DNA of 55,263 bases, from positions 1 to 55,263 of the forward strand of contig NZ_RQVT01000023.1 in assembly GCF_004010055.1 (NCBI RefSeq). Reading direction: 5' to 3'. Below are positions 17,180 through 26,378 of the stretch, piece by piece (within the stretch, counting starts at the first letter, position 1; each line of letters opens with the position of its first letter). The position numbers and the translations under genes are program-made. The DNA comes from Psychroflexus aestuariivivens. GTDB taxonomy: Bacteria; Bacteroidota; Bacteroidia; Flavobacteriales; Flavobacteriaceae. The notes beneath the pieces were generated by a model that ran no database searches, was not told the origin of the DNA, and worked only from the letters and a program-made list of their open reading frames with translations.

Positions 17180-19411
17180 TTATTTGATTTCGTCTATTAT
17201 TTTATTCAAGGTTTCACTAGGTCGCATTTCTTTGGTTACTAAATCTTCATCTGGAAAGTAATATCCGTTGATATTATTTTCGTGACCTTGTGCTTTTAGT
17301 AATTCTTCATTGATTTTTTCCTCATTATCTTCTAGATATTTTGCTACTCTTTCAAATTCAGATTGCAAATCAGAATTTTCATTTTGAGCGGCTATCGCTT
17401 TAGCCCAATACAATGCTAAATAAAAATGAGTTCCACGATTGTCTATTTCATTGACTTTTCTTGACGGAGATTTGTCATTTTTAAGATATTTACTATTTGC
17501 TGCATTCAATGTTTTGGCAATAATTTTAGCTTTTGCATTGTTCGTTTTTTCAGCGATATCTTCTATAGAAACTGCTAAAGCTAAAAATTCACCAAGAGAA
17601 TCCCATCTTAAATGACCTTCATTTATAAACTGTTGAACGTGTTTTGGAGCAGATCCGCCAGCTCCAGTTTCGTAAAGTCCGCCACCAGCAAGTAATGGAA
17701 CAATAGACAACATCTTGGCGCTAGTTCCAAGTTCCAAAATAGGGAAGAGGTCGGTGAGATAATCTCTCAATACGTTTCCTGTTACAGAAATTGTGTCTTT
17801 ACCATCTTTTACGCGTTCCAAAGTATATTGCATTGCATCTTTTGGATTCATAATCTCTACCTTTAATCCAGATAAATCATGATCTTTAAGATACTTATTG
17901 ACTTTTTTAATTAAATTAGAATCATGCGCTCTATTTTCATCTAGCCAGAAAATAGCTGGATTTCCTGTTGCTTTAGCTCTGCCAACTGCTAATTTAACCC
18001 AATCTTTAATTGGTAAATCTTTGGTTTGGCACATTCTCCAAATGTCACCACTTTCAACTTCGTGAGACATTAAAACTTCACCAGACTTATTAATAACATC
18101 TACACGACCGTCTTTAGGAATTTCAAAAGTTTTATCGTGAGATCCGTATTCTTCAGCTTTTTTCGCCATCAAACCAACATTAGAAACATTTCCCATAGTT
18201 TTGACATCAAAGGCACCGTTTTCTTTACAAAAGTCAAAAACTTGTTGATAGATACCTGCATAACTTCTATCTGGAATAACCGCTTTCATTTCTTGAGTTT
18301 GGTCATTTTTGTTCCACATTTTACCTCCAGATTTTATTGCAGCAGGCATGGAAGCATCTATAATTACATTACTAGGTACATGAAGGTTGGTAATTCCATT
18401 GTCAGAATCTACCATTGCTAAATCCGCTTTTTCATTATAAGTGGATTCCAAATCTTTGATGATTTTTTTGGCTTTCGATTCTGGTAATTGATCTATTTTA
18501 GCATAAATATCACCTAAACCATTAGAAGGGTCCACGCCAATTTCTTCAAATTCAGACTTGTATTTTTTAAATAATTCCTCGAAATAAACTGTGACTGCAT
18601 GACCAAAAATAATTGGATCCGACACTTTCATCATTGTAGCTTTCAAGTGAATCGAAAATAAAATATCTTGCTTTTTAGCGTCTTCAATTTCAGCTTTTAA
18701 AAATTTTCTAAGCGAATTTTTGCTTAAAAATGAGGCATCAATAACTTCTTGGCTTTCTAATTTTGTACTAGCTTTCAGTACCGTCTCATTTCCGTCTTTA
18801 TCAAAATGAGAGATTTTGACATCATCTTCTTGTTCTAATACAACAGATTTTTCGCTGCCATAAAAATCGCCCTCAGACATTGAGGCTACATGAGATTTTG
18901 AGTCTGAAGACCATTCTCTTAGTTTATGTGGGTGGTCTTGTGCGTATTCTTTAACGGGTTGAGCTACACGTCTGTCGGAATTTCCTTCTCTCAATACTGG
19001 ATTTACTGCACTACCTAAGACTTTAGCGTATCTGCTTTTTATTTCTTGCTCTTCATCATTTTCAGGTTCTGCTGGATAATTAGGAATTGCGTATCCTTTA
19101 TTTTGAAGTTCTTTAATAGCGGCTGTCAATTGTGGAAGAGAAGCACTAATGTTTGGGAGTTTTATAATATTGGCTTCTGGTTTTTTAGCTAATTTTCCCA
19201 AATATTGCAATGTGTCTTCAATTTTCTGATCTTCTTTGAGGTAATCTGAAAAGTTTGCTAAAATTCTGGCCGCGAGCGAAATATCTTTAGAAGTTATATG
19301 AATACCTGCGGAATGTGTAAAACGTCTAACGATTGGTAAAAATGAATATGTTGCCAAAGCTGGCGCTTCATCTGTCTTCGTGTAAATAATTTGAGTTGGT
19401 TGCTCTACCAT
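17180..19411 (-). CDS. icd: Monomeric NADP-dependent isocitrate dehydrogenase
   Basis: 743 aa, the length of the monomeric (IDH-II, about 740 aa) type, which is unrelated in length to the dimeric 415-aa enzyme. It oxidatively decarboxylates isocitrate to 2-oxoglutarate with NADP+ in the TCA cycle. Motifs are [20 protein letters not shown] at the N-terminus, [71 protein letters not shown] and [20 protein letters not shown]. It is a single-gene unit. A TATATTTG box on the minus strand (19514-19521) may be its promoter, giving a leader of about 100 nt, but no -33 element matches. Confidence 0.97.
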   Translation of the reverse strand: MVEQPTQIIYTKTDEAPALATYSFLPIVRRFTHSAGIHITSKDISLAARILANFSDYLKEDQKIEDTLQYLGKLAKKPEANIIKLPNISASLPQLTAAIKELQNKGYAIPNYPAEPENDEEQEIKSRYAKVLGSAVNPVLREGNSDRRVAQPVKEYAQDHPHKLREWSSDSKSHVASMSEGDFYGSEKSVVLEQEDDVKISHFDKDGNETVLKASTKLESQEVIDASFLSKNSLRKFLKAEIEDAKKQDILFSIHLKATMMKVSDPIIFGHAVTVYFEELFKKYKSEFEEIGVDPSNGLGDIYAKIDQLPESKAKKIIKDLESTYNEKADLAMVDSDNGITNLHVPSNVIIDASMPAAIKSGGKMWNKNDQTQEMKAVIPDRSYAGIYQQVFDFCKENGAFDVKTMGNVSNVGLMAKKAEEYGSHDKTFEIPKDGRVDVINKSGEVLMSHEVESGDIWRMCQTKDLPIKDWVKLAVGRAKATGNPAIFWLDENRAHDSNLIKKVNKYLKDHDLSGLKVEIMNPKDAMQYTLERVKDGKDTISVTGNVLRDYLTDLFPILELGTSAKMLSIVPLLAGGGLYETGAGGSAPKHVQQFINEGHLRWDSLGEFLALAVSIEDIAEKTNNAKAKIIAKTLNAANSKYLKNDKSPSRKVNEIDNRGTHFYLALYWAKAIAAQNENSDLQSEFERVAKYLEDNEEKINEELLKAQGHENNINGYYFPDEDLVTKEMRPSETLNKIIDEIK

Positions 19412-19575
19412 AAGATTTATTTTTTTTATTGAATTGAAATATTTTCTTTACAATTAAAAGTAGATTTATTTTTTTATTAAGGATAAAAAATCGAATACTT
19501 TCAACAAACTAGCCAAATATAAAGATTTGATTTTAAAAAAATAATGCTTTTACTTTAATAAAACTGCTTTTAATC

Positions 19576-19607
19576 AAAAAACCTTTTATCGAATGATAAA
19601 AGGTTTT
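19576..19607 (-). terminator. rplS terminator (works in either direction)
   Basis: AAAACCTTTTATC (19578-19590) and GATAAAAGGTTTT (19595-19607) form a 13-bp stem with a 4-nt loop, flanked by A on the left and T on the right. Confidence 0.88.
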
Positions 19608-19629
19608 TTTTGTTTTGAATAAAGAGGGA

Positions 19630-19980
19630 TTAATTTGCTCTTTTTTCTTTAATTCTTGCTTTTTTACCGGTAAGTTCTCTGAAATAATAAATACGAGCAC
19701 GTCTAACGTTACCTCTTTTATTAATTTCAATTTTTTGAATTGCAGGCATATTGATTGGAAATATTTTCTCTACACCAACTGTACCGCTCATTTTTCTGAT
19801 GGTAAAAGTTTTTGTAGCTCCGCTACCTTTAACCTGAATAACAACACCTTTAAAAAACTGTGTACGTGTTTTTTGTCCTTCTTTAATTTCGTAATACACT
19901 GTAATAGTGTCTCCTGAAGAAAACTCAGGAAAGTCTTTTTTTTCTACAAACTCGTCTTGAACAAATTTTACTAAATCCAT
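19630..19980 (-). CDS. rplS: 50S ribosomal protein L19
   Basis: 116 aa from the ATG at 19980 (MDLVKFVQDEFVEKKDFPEF). The frame stays open upstream to a TTG at 20061, but that lies inside the promoter, so the longer version is rejected. Motifs are FSSGDTITVYYEIKEG, RTQFFKGVVIQVKG, GATKTFTIRKMSGTVGVE and the basic RRARIYYFRELTGKKARIKE. L19 sits at the 30S-50S interface. It follows trmD, as in many bacteria, but has its own promoter overlapping the spacer and a likely structured leader. Confidence 0.97.
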   Translation of the reverse strand: MDLVKFVQDEFVEKKDFPEFSSGDTITVYYEIKEGQKTRTQFFKGVVIQVKGSGATKTFTIRKMSGTVGVEKIFPINMPAIQKIEINKRGNVRRARIYYFRELTGKKARIKEKRAN

Positions 19981-20045
19981 TTTGATAATGTTTAAATATA
20001 TTCTAAGCCAACGTACACGATTATCGTCAGAGGTTGATTTAGCGA
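19981..20045 (-). promoter_or_regulatory. Putative rplS leader RNA
   Basis: Read on the minus strand, CTAA (20042-20039) and CAAC (20036-20033) pair with GTTG (20012-20009) and TTAG (20006-20003), with a 2x2 internal loop. Inside is ACGA/TCGT with a 3-nt loop (20027-20017). The structure begins about 3 nt from the predicted transcript start. I recall, without certainty, that a flavobacterial L19 leader has been proposed. Confidence 0.45.
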
Positions 20046-20048
20046 CTG

Positions 20049-20078
20049 CAAAAATAAACAAAAATACTTTTTAAACAA
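20049..20078 (-). promoter_or_regulatory. rplS promoter
   Basis: Minus strand: TTG (20078-20076), 19 nt, TATTTTTG (20056-20049), then CA. Expected start near 20045. Confidence 0.83.
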
Positions 20079-20085
20079 GTCATTT

Positions 20086-20769
20086 TCAATATTCTTCGTC
20101 TAGTAAATCTGGTCGTTTAGCTTTGGTATGCAATAAGGCCTTTTCATCGCGCCATTCGTCGATTTTCTTTTGATGCCCACTCAATAAAATATCAGGAACT
20201 TTCCAGCCTTTATATTCAGCAGGTCTTGTATAAATTGGTGGTGATAATAAATTATCTTGAAATGCATCGGTTAATGCAGAAGTCTCATTGCCTAAAACTC
20301 CTGGAATTAAACGGATAATGCTGTCGCAAAGGACGGCAGCACCAAGTTCACCGCCTGAAAGGACGTAATCTCCTATTGAAATTTCCCTCGTTATAAAGTG
20401 ATCTCTTACACGTTGGTCAACGCCTTTATAATGACCACATAATATAATCAAATTCTCTTGAAGTGAAATGGAGTTTGCTAAACTTTGATTCAACCTTTCA
20501 CCGTCGGGAGACATGTATATGATTTCGTCATATTTTCTTTCAGATTTTAATTTTGTTATGCATTTATCGATAGGTTCTAGCATCATAACCATTCCAGCGC
20601 CACCACCGTATTGGTAATCATCGACTTGTTTGTAATTTGTATTTGTATAATCTCTTAGATTATGGATGTGGATTTCTACTAAACCCTTATCTATTGCGCG
20701 TTTTAGAATAGAGGCTTCAAAAGGACTTTTCAGTATTTCTGGCACCACTGTGATAATATCAATTCTCAT
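20086..20769 (-). CDS. trmD: tRNA (guanine-37-N1)-methyltransferase
   Basis: 227 aa, typical. TrmD methylates G37 next to the anticodon with S-adenosylmethionine and prevents +1 frameshifting. The trefoil-knot SPOUT signature is clear: [20 protein letters not shown], the stretch [58 protein letters not shown] and [19 protein letters not shown]. The C-terminal helical domain has [19 protein letters not shown]. It lies 58 nt downstream of the coiled-coil membrane protein gene on the same strand and upstream of rplS. Confidence 0.98.
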   Translation of the reverse strand: MRIDIITVVPEILKSPFEASILKRAIDKGLVEIHIHNLRDYTNTNYKQVDDYQYGGGAGMVMMLEPIDKCITKLKSERKYDEIIYMSPDGERLNQSLANSISLQENLIILCGHYKGVDQRVRDHFITREISIGDYVLSGGELGAAVLCDSIIRLIPGVLGNETSALTDAFQDNLLSPPIYTRPAEYKGWKVPDILLSGHQKKIDEWRDEKALLHTKAKRPDLLDEEY

Positions 20770-20827
20770 AAAAACACTGATTTGATTTTTAGCTTAAATT
20801 TGGGTAATAGACAAAAGCGTTATTTTT

Positions 20828-21445
20828 TTATTGCTTTTTTTGTCCGCCTTTATTCATTTTTTGAACTTTATTTTTTTCGTCTTGAAGCTGTCTCCCAAGT
20901 TTTTGTTGCTTTTCAAGCGCAACTCGTTTATATTCTTCGTAATCTTCATCTAGATTTTTCAGGTTTTCTCTCGCTTGGCGAGTTAATGCCATACTTCTAT
21001 TATATTTATAAATGAAAATTAATAGTAATAAAATCAATACAGCAACAATAGACCACATGATGATATTGTATTTTGCTTTAGTAAAAGCTAATCCAAATAA
21101 GCGCATTTCATCTTTTTCATTTTGAAGTTCGGTTAATTGTGCCTTCAAATCGGAAACTTCATCTTTCAGACTAGAAATTTCAGAATTTTGTGTGTTGATA
21201 TTTTTTTCTAAATCTGCTATTTTAGCTTCATAATCATTTATAGCTTTTTCAACCAAATCAATTGTAGCGTTGATTTCAGTTTTCTCAATTACCTTATATT
21301 GTTGATAATTATTCGCATCTTCTACGACGGACTTAAATTTTTCAACCACAGTAGGTTTGACTTCAGTTTCGGTTTGATTGTCTTGAGCTAAAATTGAGTT
21401 CGTTGTGAACAAAATTGAAATCAGAAAAAGTGATAATGCTTTCAT
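20828..21445 (-). CDS. Signal-peptide/coiled-coil/transmembrane protein next to trmD
   Basis: 205 aa. The layout is a signal peptide (1-20, ending SILAQ), a periplasmic segment with a long coiled coil (about 60-115, heptads through EISSLKDEVSDLKAQLTEL), one transmembrane helix (about 125-147, IIMWSIVAVLILLLLIFIYK) and a charged cytosolic coiled coil of about 55 residues. Homologues in flavobacteria are, as I recall, often labelled tRNA (guanine-N1)-methyltransferase. That is a naming error from the neighbouring trmD; nothing here looks like a methyltransferase. The role is unknown. A TACTTTTG -7 box lies at 21472-21465, and an imperfect palindrome GTGA-N8-TCAC sits at 21482-21497. Confidence 0.85.
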   Translation of the reverse strand: MKALSLFLISILFTTNSILAQDNQTETEVKPTVVEKFKSVVEDANNYQQYKVIEKTEINATIDLVEKAINDYEAKIADLEKNINTQNSEISSLKDEVSDLKAQLTELQNEKDEMRLFGLAFTKAKYNIIMWSIVAVLILLLLIFIYKYNRSMALTRQARENLKNLDEDYEEYKRVALEKQQKLGRQLQDEKNKVQKMNKGGQKKQ

Positions 21446-21506
21446 GGCGTTTGTTTTTAAAAAACAAAAGTATTCAAAATAGTGACAAATTGTTCACTTT
21501 AAAAAC

Positions 21507-21537
21507 AAAAAAATCCCTGCTAAAAAACAGGGATTTT
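21507..21537 (-). terminator. gap terminator
   Basis: AAAATCCCTG (21510-21519) pairs with CAGGGATTTT (21528-21537). The A run to the left provides the minus-strand T tail. Confidence 0.88.
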
Positions 21538-21555
21538 AAATTGAATTTTTTTGAT

Positions 21556-23004
21556 TTAGTAATAAGTAAATCTTCTTACTTCAGAAATGTACTTGGCTAG
21601 CCTCATAACTTGGTGACTATAGCCATATTCGTTATCGTACCAGATGTACAGCACAACATTGTCCGATTCGCCATCTACAATTGTGGCATGACTATCGAAA
21701 ATTGAAGGTGCAGAATTGCCAACTATATCGCTAGAAACCATTTCATTATCGATAGAATACTTTATTTGTTCTACCAAATCGCCTTCCAAAGCATATTTTT
21801 TCATTGTAGCGTTTATGTGATCTTTAGTGGTTTCAGTTTTCAATTTTAAATTTAAAATTGCCAATGAACCATTTGGAACCGGAACACGAATCGCACTTGA
21901 AGTCAATTTGCCTTCTAATACTGGTAAAGCTTTAGCAACAGCTTTTCCTGCGCCAGTTTCTGTAATAACCATATTAAGTGCTGCGGCACGTCCGCGTCGG
22001 TATTTTTTATGCATGTTGTCTACCAAATTTTGGTCATTGGTATAAGCATGTATGGTTTCTAAATGGCCGTGATCCACGCCATAAGTATCATCTATAGCTT
22101 TTAAAACCGGTGTGATTGCGTTGGTTGTGCAAGAAGCGGCTGAATAAATATTGTTGGATTTTGGATCAAAATTTGTTTGATTGACGCCATGGACAATATT
22201 GGGAACGCCTTTTCCCGGTGCAGTTAGTAAAACTTTTGCTGCGCCTTTGGCTTTAAGGTGTCTCGACAAAGCAGCTTCATCTCTGAAAGCACCAGTATTA
22301 TCTATAATCAATGCATCTTTGATTCCATATTTTGTATAATCAATGTCTTCTGGCTGATTTGCAGAAATCATCTTGACGGTTGTATCGTTGATTATCAAAG
22401 ATTCGTTTTCAAGATCTACCTGAACAGTTCCGTTGAAATCTGCGTGAACTGAATCGTTTTTCAATAAAGAAGCACGTTTTTCTAGAACTTCTTGATTTAT
22501 TTCTCCGCGAGTTACAATAGCTCTTAAACGCATTTGGCTGCCTTTGCCAGTTTTTGCCATCAATTCTCTAGCCAAAAGTCTACCAATTCTTCCAAAACCG
22601 TATAAGACAACATCTTTTGGTTTGATACCATTGAAGTTCTGTGCATCTTTCAAAATTTCTGAAATGAAACCTTTTGCATCTTTTGTAGTGTTGTTGTTTT
22701 TGATGTATTCGTAAGTCAGTTTACCAATATCTAATTTTGAAGGTGGTAAGTTTAGACTTTTAATGGCTTCAGCGATTTCTGTAGAATCAAAAATTGAAAT
22801 AGGCTTTTCTACAAATTTGCCAGCGTACTCATGTAAACCTAAAATTTCGCCAACATTCTTGTTGATTAGCGAGTTTCTGAACAAGACCAATTCAATAGAT
22901 TTTTCGTACCACAAATCATTGACGATACTGATGAATTTTACAGATGCGCGTCTGCGATCAGCTTGAAAAGCAAGTTCCTTTTCGTAATTTTGGGATGCAT
23001 TCAT
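21556..23004 (-). CDS. gap: Glyceraldehyde-3-phosphate dehydrogenase, long form
   Basis: 482 aa against 330-340 for the standard enzyme. The extra about 130 residues are at the N-terminus and are not membrane-like. The Rossmann motif VVLYGFGRIGRLLARE begins at about 133. The catalytic Cys292 is in SAASCTTNAITPVLKAID, and the second catalytic region is LETIHAYTNDQNLVDN. The C-terminus keeps ALPVLEGKLTSSAIRVPVPN and WYDNEYGYSHQVMRLA. It oxidises GAP to 1,3-bisphosphoglycerate (or the reverse in gluconeogenesis). Long GAPDHs of this sort occur in other Bacteroidota, and the extension's role is not known to me. Start ATG at 23004. A minus-strand TATTTTTG box lies at 23040-23033. Confidence 0.95.
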   Translation of the reverse strand: MNASQNYEKELAFQADRRRASVKFISIVNDLWYEKSIELVLFRNSLINKNVGEILGLHEYAGKFVEKPISIFDSTEIAEAIKSLNLPPSKLDIGKLTYEYIKNNNTTKDAKGFISEILKDAQNFNGIKPKDVVLYGFGRIGRLLARELMAKTGKGSQMRLRAIVTRGEINQEVLEKRASLLKNDSVHADFNGTVQVDLENESLIINDTTVKMISANQPEDIDYTKYGIKDALIIDNTGAFRDEAALSRHLKAKGAAKVLLTAPGKGVPNIVHGVNQTNFDPKSNNIYSAASCTTNAITPVLKAIDDTYGVDHGHLETIHAYTNDQNLVDNMHKKYRRGRAAALNMVITETGAGKAVAKALPVLEGKLTSSAIRVPVPNGSLAILNLKLKTETTKDHINATMKKYALEGDLVEQIKYSIDNEMVSSDIVGNSAPSIFDSHATIVDGESDNVVLYIWYDNEYGYSHQVMRLAKYISEVRRFTYY

Positions 23005-23032
23005 TGTAAGTTGTGTTGTTTATATTTTTTTG

Positions 23033-23040
23033 CAAAAATA
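23033..23040 (-). promoter_or_regulatory. -7 box of gap promoter
   Basis: TATTTTTG followed by CA on the minus strand, 28 nt before the gap ATG. No convincing TTG lies at the proper distance upstream. Confidence 0.6.
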
Positions 23041-23200
23041 TAGATTTCAAACGTTTTCGTGAAGTTTTTTTAAGACTTTTTAAAGGTATTTTCAACTCCT
23101 TTTCAAAATAAATCTTAAGCTGTTTAATGAATGGTTTTGAGCGCTTTATTTTATTGAAATAGAGATTTGACTATTAATTTGAAAATTCGATTTTTTGTGA

Positions 23201-23230
23201 TTGTTATTCAATAAATTAAAAATACTTTTG
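23201..23230 (+). promoter_or_regulatory. marC promoter
   Basis: TTG (23201-23203), 19 nt, TACTTTTG (23223-23230), then CA; ATG at 23250. Confidence 0.8.
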
Positions 23231-23249
23231 CAAAAAATTTCGATTTAAA

Positions 23250-23885
23250 ATGAATGAATTAATTGGTTTTGGAATATTGTCTTTTACAACATTTTTCACG
23301 CTGATAAATCCTTTGGGTGTCATGCCTATTTTTATGACCATGACAGCAGAATTGGACAAACAAAGTCGAATAGCTACGGCTAAGAAAGCAATTATAGCTT
23401 CATTTGTAACTATTTTGATTTTTGCTTTTTCTGGACAGATTTTATTCAACTTTTTTGGAATCTCTGTCAATAGTTTTAGAGTCGTTGGTGGTATTATTTT
23501 CTTTTTGATGGGAATGGATATGTTGCAAGCAAGACTTGGAAAAGTAAAAGTTCAGGATTCTGAAATAAAAACCTACGTCAATGATATTTCTATAACACCT
23601 CTAGCGATTCCTATGATCTGTGGTCCGGGCGCAATAACAAGTGCGATTGTAATGATGGAAGATGCGCAAACAGTAGATAAACAGGCAGTTTTAATCGGTG
23701 CAATTTTTCTAGTTTTAGCTATAACATTGATTATCCTTTTAAGTGCTGGGAAAATCATTAAACTTTTAGGTCAAACTGGAAATAATGTTTTGATGCGTTT
23801 AATGGGTTTAATCATTATGGTTATTGCTATAGAATTTTTTCTTAGTGGTTTCAAACCAATATTCAAAGACATTATCAACGGTTAA
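23250..23885 (+). CDS. marC: MarC family integral membrane protein
   Basis: 211 aa, typical. Six predicted transmembrane segments with the family's two internal repeats: TTFFTLINPLGVMPIFMTMT near the start, and the corresponding ITPLAIPMICGPGAITSAIV in the middle. The end is MRLMGLIIMVIAIEFFLSGF. Members were once thought to be multidrug transporters, but that has not held up and the transported solute is unknown. The stop overlaps that of the convergent DUF429 gene through a shared TTAA. Confidence 0.92.
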   Translation: MNELIGFGILSFTTFFTLINPLGVMPIFMTMTAELDKQSRIATAKKAIIASFVTILIFAFSGQILFNFFGISVNSFRVVGGIIFFLMGMDMLQARLGKVKVQDSEIKTYVNDISITPLAIPMICGPGAITSAIVMMEDAQTVDKQAVLIGAIFLVLAITLIILLSAGKIIKLLGQTGNNVLMRLMGLIIMVIAIEFFLSGFKPIFKDIING

Positions 23886-24583
23886 AAAGCAATTTTAATT
23901 TGAATTCCTTTTTGGTCAGTTTTATTTTCATTTTCAATAAATTGAAAACCATTGTTTTGTGATTTCAGATTTGTAACACACAAGACCATAGCATCCAATA
24001 TATCATCTGGTTTTACTTTCGATTTTGGATATTGAAGTTGAATGTCTTTATAAAGATTTTGAAGTTGTGGATATTTTGAAATCAATAATTCAAATCGCTC
24101 TTGAAACCCTTCTGGAGAAGTTTTTTTGCTCATCAAAACTTTGTTGTTGTTGAGTTGTTTGAAGCAAATTTCTGGATGCGATTCATATATTTCTAATGAT
24201 TGCGGTTTAGTATCAAAATACAAGTCAATTTCTTTGATTTTCTTAGAAATATTGAAACTTTGAATTGATAAACTCTTCCCCAAAACTTTTTTATTTATTG
24301 ATTTGGCACCTTCGTAATTTTCAGCATAAACGGCTTTTCTACAGGCAGGGGTGAAAATTGTAGATCCGCGTTCTGGTAAAAATTTTCGCATTTTCTCTTC
24401 AATATTTCTTTTGAAGTTTTCTGAAGATAAACCAATTGGAATATCAATTAAAATGCAATCTAGGTCGGGATGAAACGAGATTAATTCAGTGATATTTTCG
24501 ACCAGTAAAGCTGAGAATTTATTTTTTTCAAATAGAATCACGATCCAACCGCTAGGACAAGAATCAATACCAGCTATTTTCAT
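23882..24583 (-). CDS. DUF429 domain protein
   Basis: 233 aa from ATG 24583 (MKIAGIDSCPSGWIVILFEK), where the DUF429 beta-strand begins. An in-frame ATG 27 nt upstream would add nine polar residues without homology. The RNase-H-like fold is suggested by GIDSCPSGW and the acidic ILIDIPIGLS block, followed by STIFTPACRKAVYAE, ESHPEICFKQLN and KPDDILDAMVLCVTN. The three acidic positions resemble nuclease or ATPase sites of the RNase-H superfamily, but activity is unproven. Single gene, convergent with marC. Confidence 0.85.
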   Translation of the reverse strand: MKIAGIDSCPSGWIVILFEKNKFSALLVENITELISFHPDLDCILIDIPIGLSSENFKRNIEEKMRKFLPERGSTIFTPACRKAVYAENYEGAKSINKKVLGKSLSIQSFNISKKIKEIDLYFDTKPQSLEIYESHPEICFKQLNNNKVLMSKKTSPEGFQERFELLISKYPQLQNLYKDIQLQYPKSKVKPDDILDAMVLCVTNLKSQNNGFQFIENENKTDQKGIQIKIAF

Positions 24584-24641
24584 TTTAGTTGATTTTTGAA
24601 TTGAATTCATTTTTAAACTAATTTCATTTCAATTTAAAATT

Positions 24642-24673
24642 AAAAAAGCCGACATGAATTCATATCGGCTTTT
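24642..24673 (-). terminator. lpd terminator
   Basis: AAAAGCCGA (24644-24652) pairs with TCGGCTTTT (24665-24673). The loop ATGAATTCAT is itself self-complementary, lengthening the stem. Minus-strand T tail from the A run. Confidence 0.88.
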
Positions 24674-24695
24674 GAAAAATATATTTTTCATTGAC

Positions 24696-26099
24696 TTAAA
24701 TATGTATAGCTCGGTCATCTGTCGCAGCCAATGCAGCTTCTTTTACAGCTTCTGCATAAGTAGGGTGAGCGTGACTCATTCTTGCAATATCTTCTGCGCT
24801 AGCACGGAATTCCATAGCAGTAACGGCCTCAGCAATAAGATCTGCAACTCTAGCACCAACCATGTGGACGCCAAGAACTTCGTCGGTTTCTTTATCAGAA
24901 AGAATTTTCACGAAACCATCTACATCTCCACTAGCTCTAGAACGTCCTAAAGCTCGCATTGGGAATTTTCCAGATTTATATTCAACTTTATTTTCTTTAA
25001 GCTGCTCTTCAGTTTTACCAACAGAAGCAACTTCTGGCCAAGTATAGACTACACCAGGAATCAAATTATAATCGATATGTGGTTTTTGTCCTGCAATTAC
25101 TTCAGCTACAAAGGAGCCTTCTTCTTCAGCTTTATGCGCTAACATTGCACCTTGAATGACATCACCAATAGCGTAAATATTTTCTGCTTTGGTCTGAAGT
25201 TTATCATTGACAATAATTTGACCTTTGTCGTTAATTTCAATACCAGCATTTTCAGCTTCTAGACCTTTCGTGAAAGGTTTTCTTCCAACTGAAACTAAGC
25301 AATAATCACCTTTAAACTCTACTTCCTTATCATTTTTATCATCTGCTTTTACGATAATTTCATCGCCATTTCTTTCAACAGATTTAACTTTATGAGATAA
25401 ATGGAATTTTACTTTTTGTTTTTTCATAGACTTCATTAATTCCTTACTCTGATCTTTATCCATTCCAGGAATAATGCGATCCATGAATTCTATGACAGTC
25501 ACATCTGCACCTAATCTTTTGTAAACTTGACCAAGCTCAAGGCCAATGACGCCGCCGCCAATCATGATAAGATGTTTTGGAATCTCTTTTAGTGAAAGTG
25601 CTTCAGTAGAAGTGATAATGCGTTCTTTATCTATGTCGATGAATGGTAAACTTGAAGGCTTGCTACCAGTTGCAATAATGATATGTTTGGCTTCAATTTC
25701 TGTTGTTTCATCATCATCTTTGATCTTAATATGAGTCTTATCTTTAAATGAACCAACACCTTGATAGGAATCGATGTTGTTTTTATCCATTAAAAAATCA
25801 ATCCCTTTTGTGGTTTGCTCAACAACACCTGATTTTCGTTTCATCATATTTTCCAGATTGACTTTTACATCTCCAGAAATATCGATGCCGTGTTCTTCAA
25901 AATTTTTGATTGCATCCTCGTAATGGTGAGACGAATCTAACAAAGCTTTAGAAGGAATACAGCCAACATTGAGACAGGTTCCGCCTTTGGTGGCATATTT
26001 TTCAATAATTGCAGTTTTCATTCCCAATTGGGCACATCGTATCGCAGCTACATAGCCGCCAGGTCCGGAGCCAATTACGGCAACATCATAAGTATTCAT
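24696..26099 (-). CDS. lpd: Dihydrolipoyl dehydrogenase (E3)
   Basis: 467 aa, typical. It reoxidises dihydrolipoamide of pyruvate, 2-oxoglutarate and glycine-cleavage complexes using FAD and NAD+. The FAD site is VAVIGSGPGGYVAAIRCAQL (7-26). The redox disulfide is Cys42/Cys47 in GGTCLNVGCIPSKALL. The NAD site is LIMIGGGVIGLELGQVYKRL, the second FAD contact is NIYAIGDVIQGAMLAHKAEE, and the C-terminal dimer-interface active site is SHAHPTYAEAVKEAALAA with the catalytic His/Glu pair. No E1/E2 genes are adjacent. Confidence 0.97.
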   Translation of the reverse strand: MNTYDVAVIGSGPGGYVAAIRCAQLGMKTAIIEKYATKGGTCLNVGCIPSKALLDSSHHYEDAIKNFEEHGIDISGDVKVNLENMMKRKSGVVEQTTKGIDFLMDKNNIDSYQGVGSFKDKTHIKIKDDDETTEIEAKHIIIATGSKPSSLPFIDIDKERIITSTEALSLKEIPKHLIMIGGGVIGLELGQVYKRLGADVTVIEFMDRIIPGMDKDQSKELMKSMKKQKVKFHLSHKVKSVERNGDEIIVKADDKNDKEVEFKGDYCLVSVGRKPFTKGLEAENAGIEINDKGQIIVNDKLQTKAENIYAIGDVIQGAMLAHKAEEEGSFVAEVIAGQKPHIDYNLIPGVVYTWPEVASVGKTEEQLKENKVEYKSGKFPMRALGRSRASGDVDGFVKILSDKETDEVLGVHMVGARVADLIAEAVTAMEFRASAEDIARMSHAHPTYAEAVKEAALAATDDRAIHI

Positions 26100-26130
26100 A
26101 GGTTTTGTTTTGAACTTTTTATAATAGTCA

Positions 26131-26160
26131 CAAATTTACACCTTAAAAATCAAAGGACAA
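26131..26160 (-). promoter_or_regulatory. lpd promoter
   Basis: Minus strand: TTG (26160-26158), 19 nt, TAAATTTG (26138-26131); lpd ATG at 26099. Confidence 0.78.
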
Positions 26161-26378
26161 TTTTGAAGCATGAAAACCTTGTTAATTTATTTTGGAGTAA
26201 AATAAAAATTGAAAGTTATAGCAGTTCTATAGTTTGAAAGTCAAAGAATTTTGAAATTCTAAAATTGCAAGTTGTTGTATGTGAACTTTATATTATGAAA
26301 ATATCAATAAAAAATGAACTAAACATTGTGAATTTTGTAGCAAAATTGTAACATTACGTCGATTTTTAAAATATTGAC

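Noticed and set aside
19533-19730. Minus-strand frame running through the rplS terminator
   Set aside because: It overlaps the 3' end of rplS and a terminator; composition is that of non-coding AT-rich DNA.
19981-20061. N-terminally longer L19
   Set aside because: The extra 27 residues start with TTG inside the promoter and have no resemblance to L19.
24584-24610. Nine-residue extension of the DUF429 protein
   Set aside because: It is an ATG start in frame, but the added residues are polar and precede the conserved first strand. It is not impossible, only less likely.
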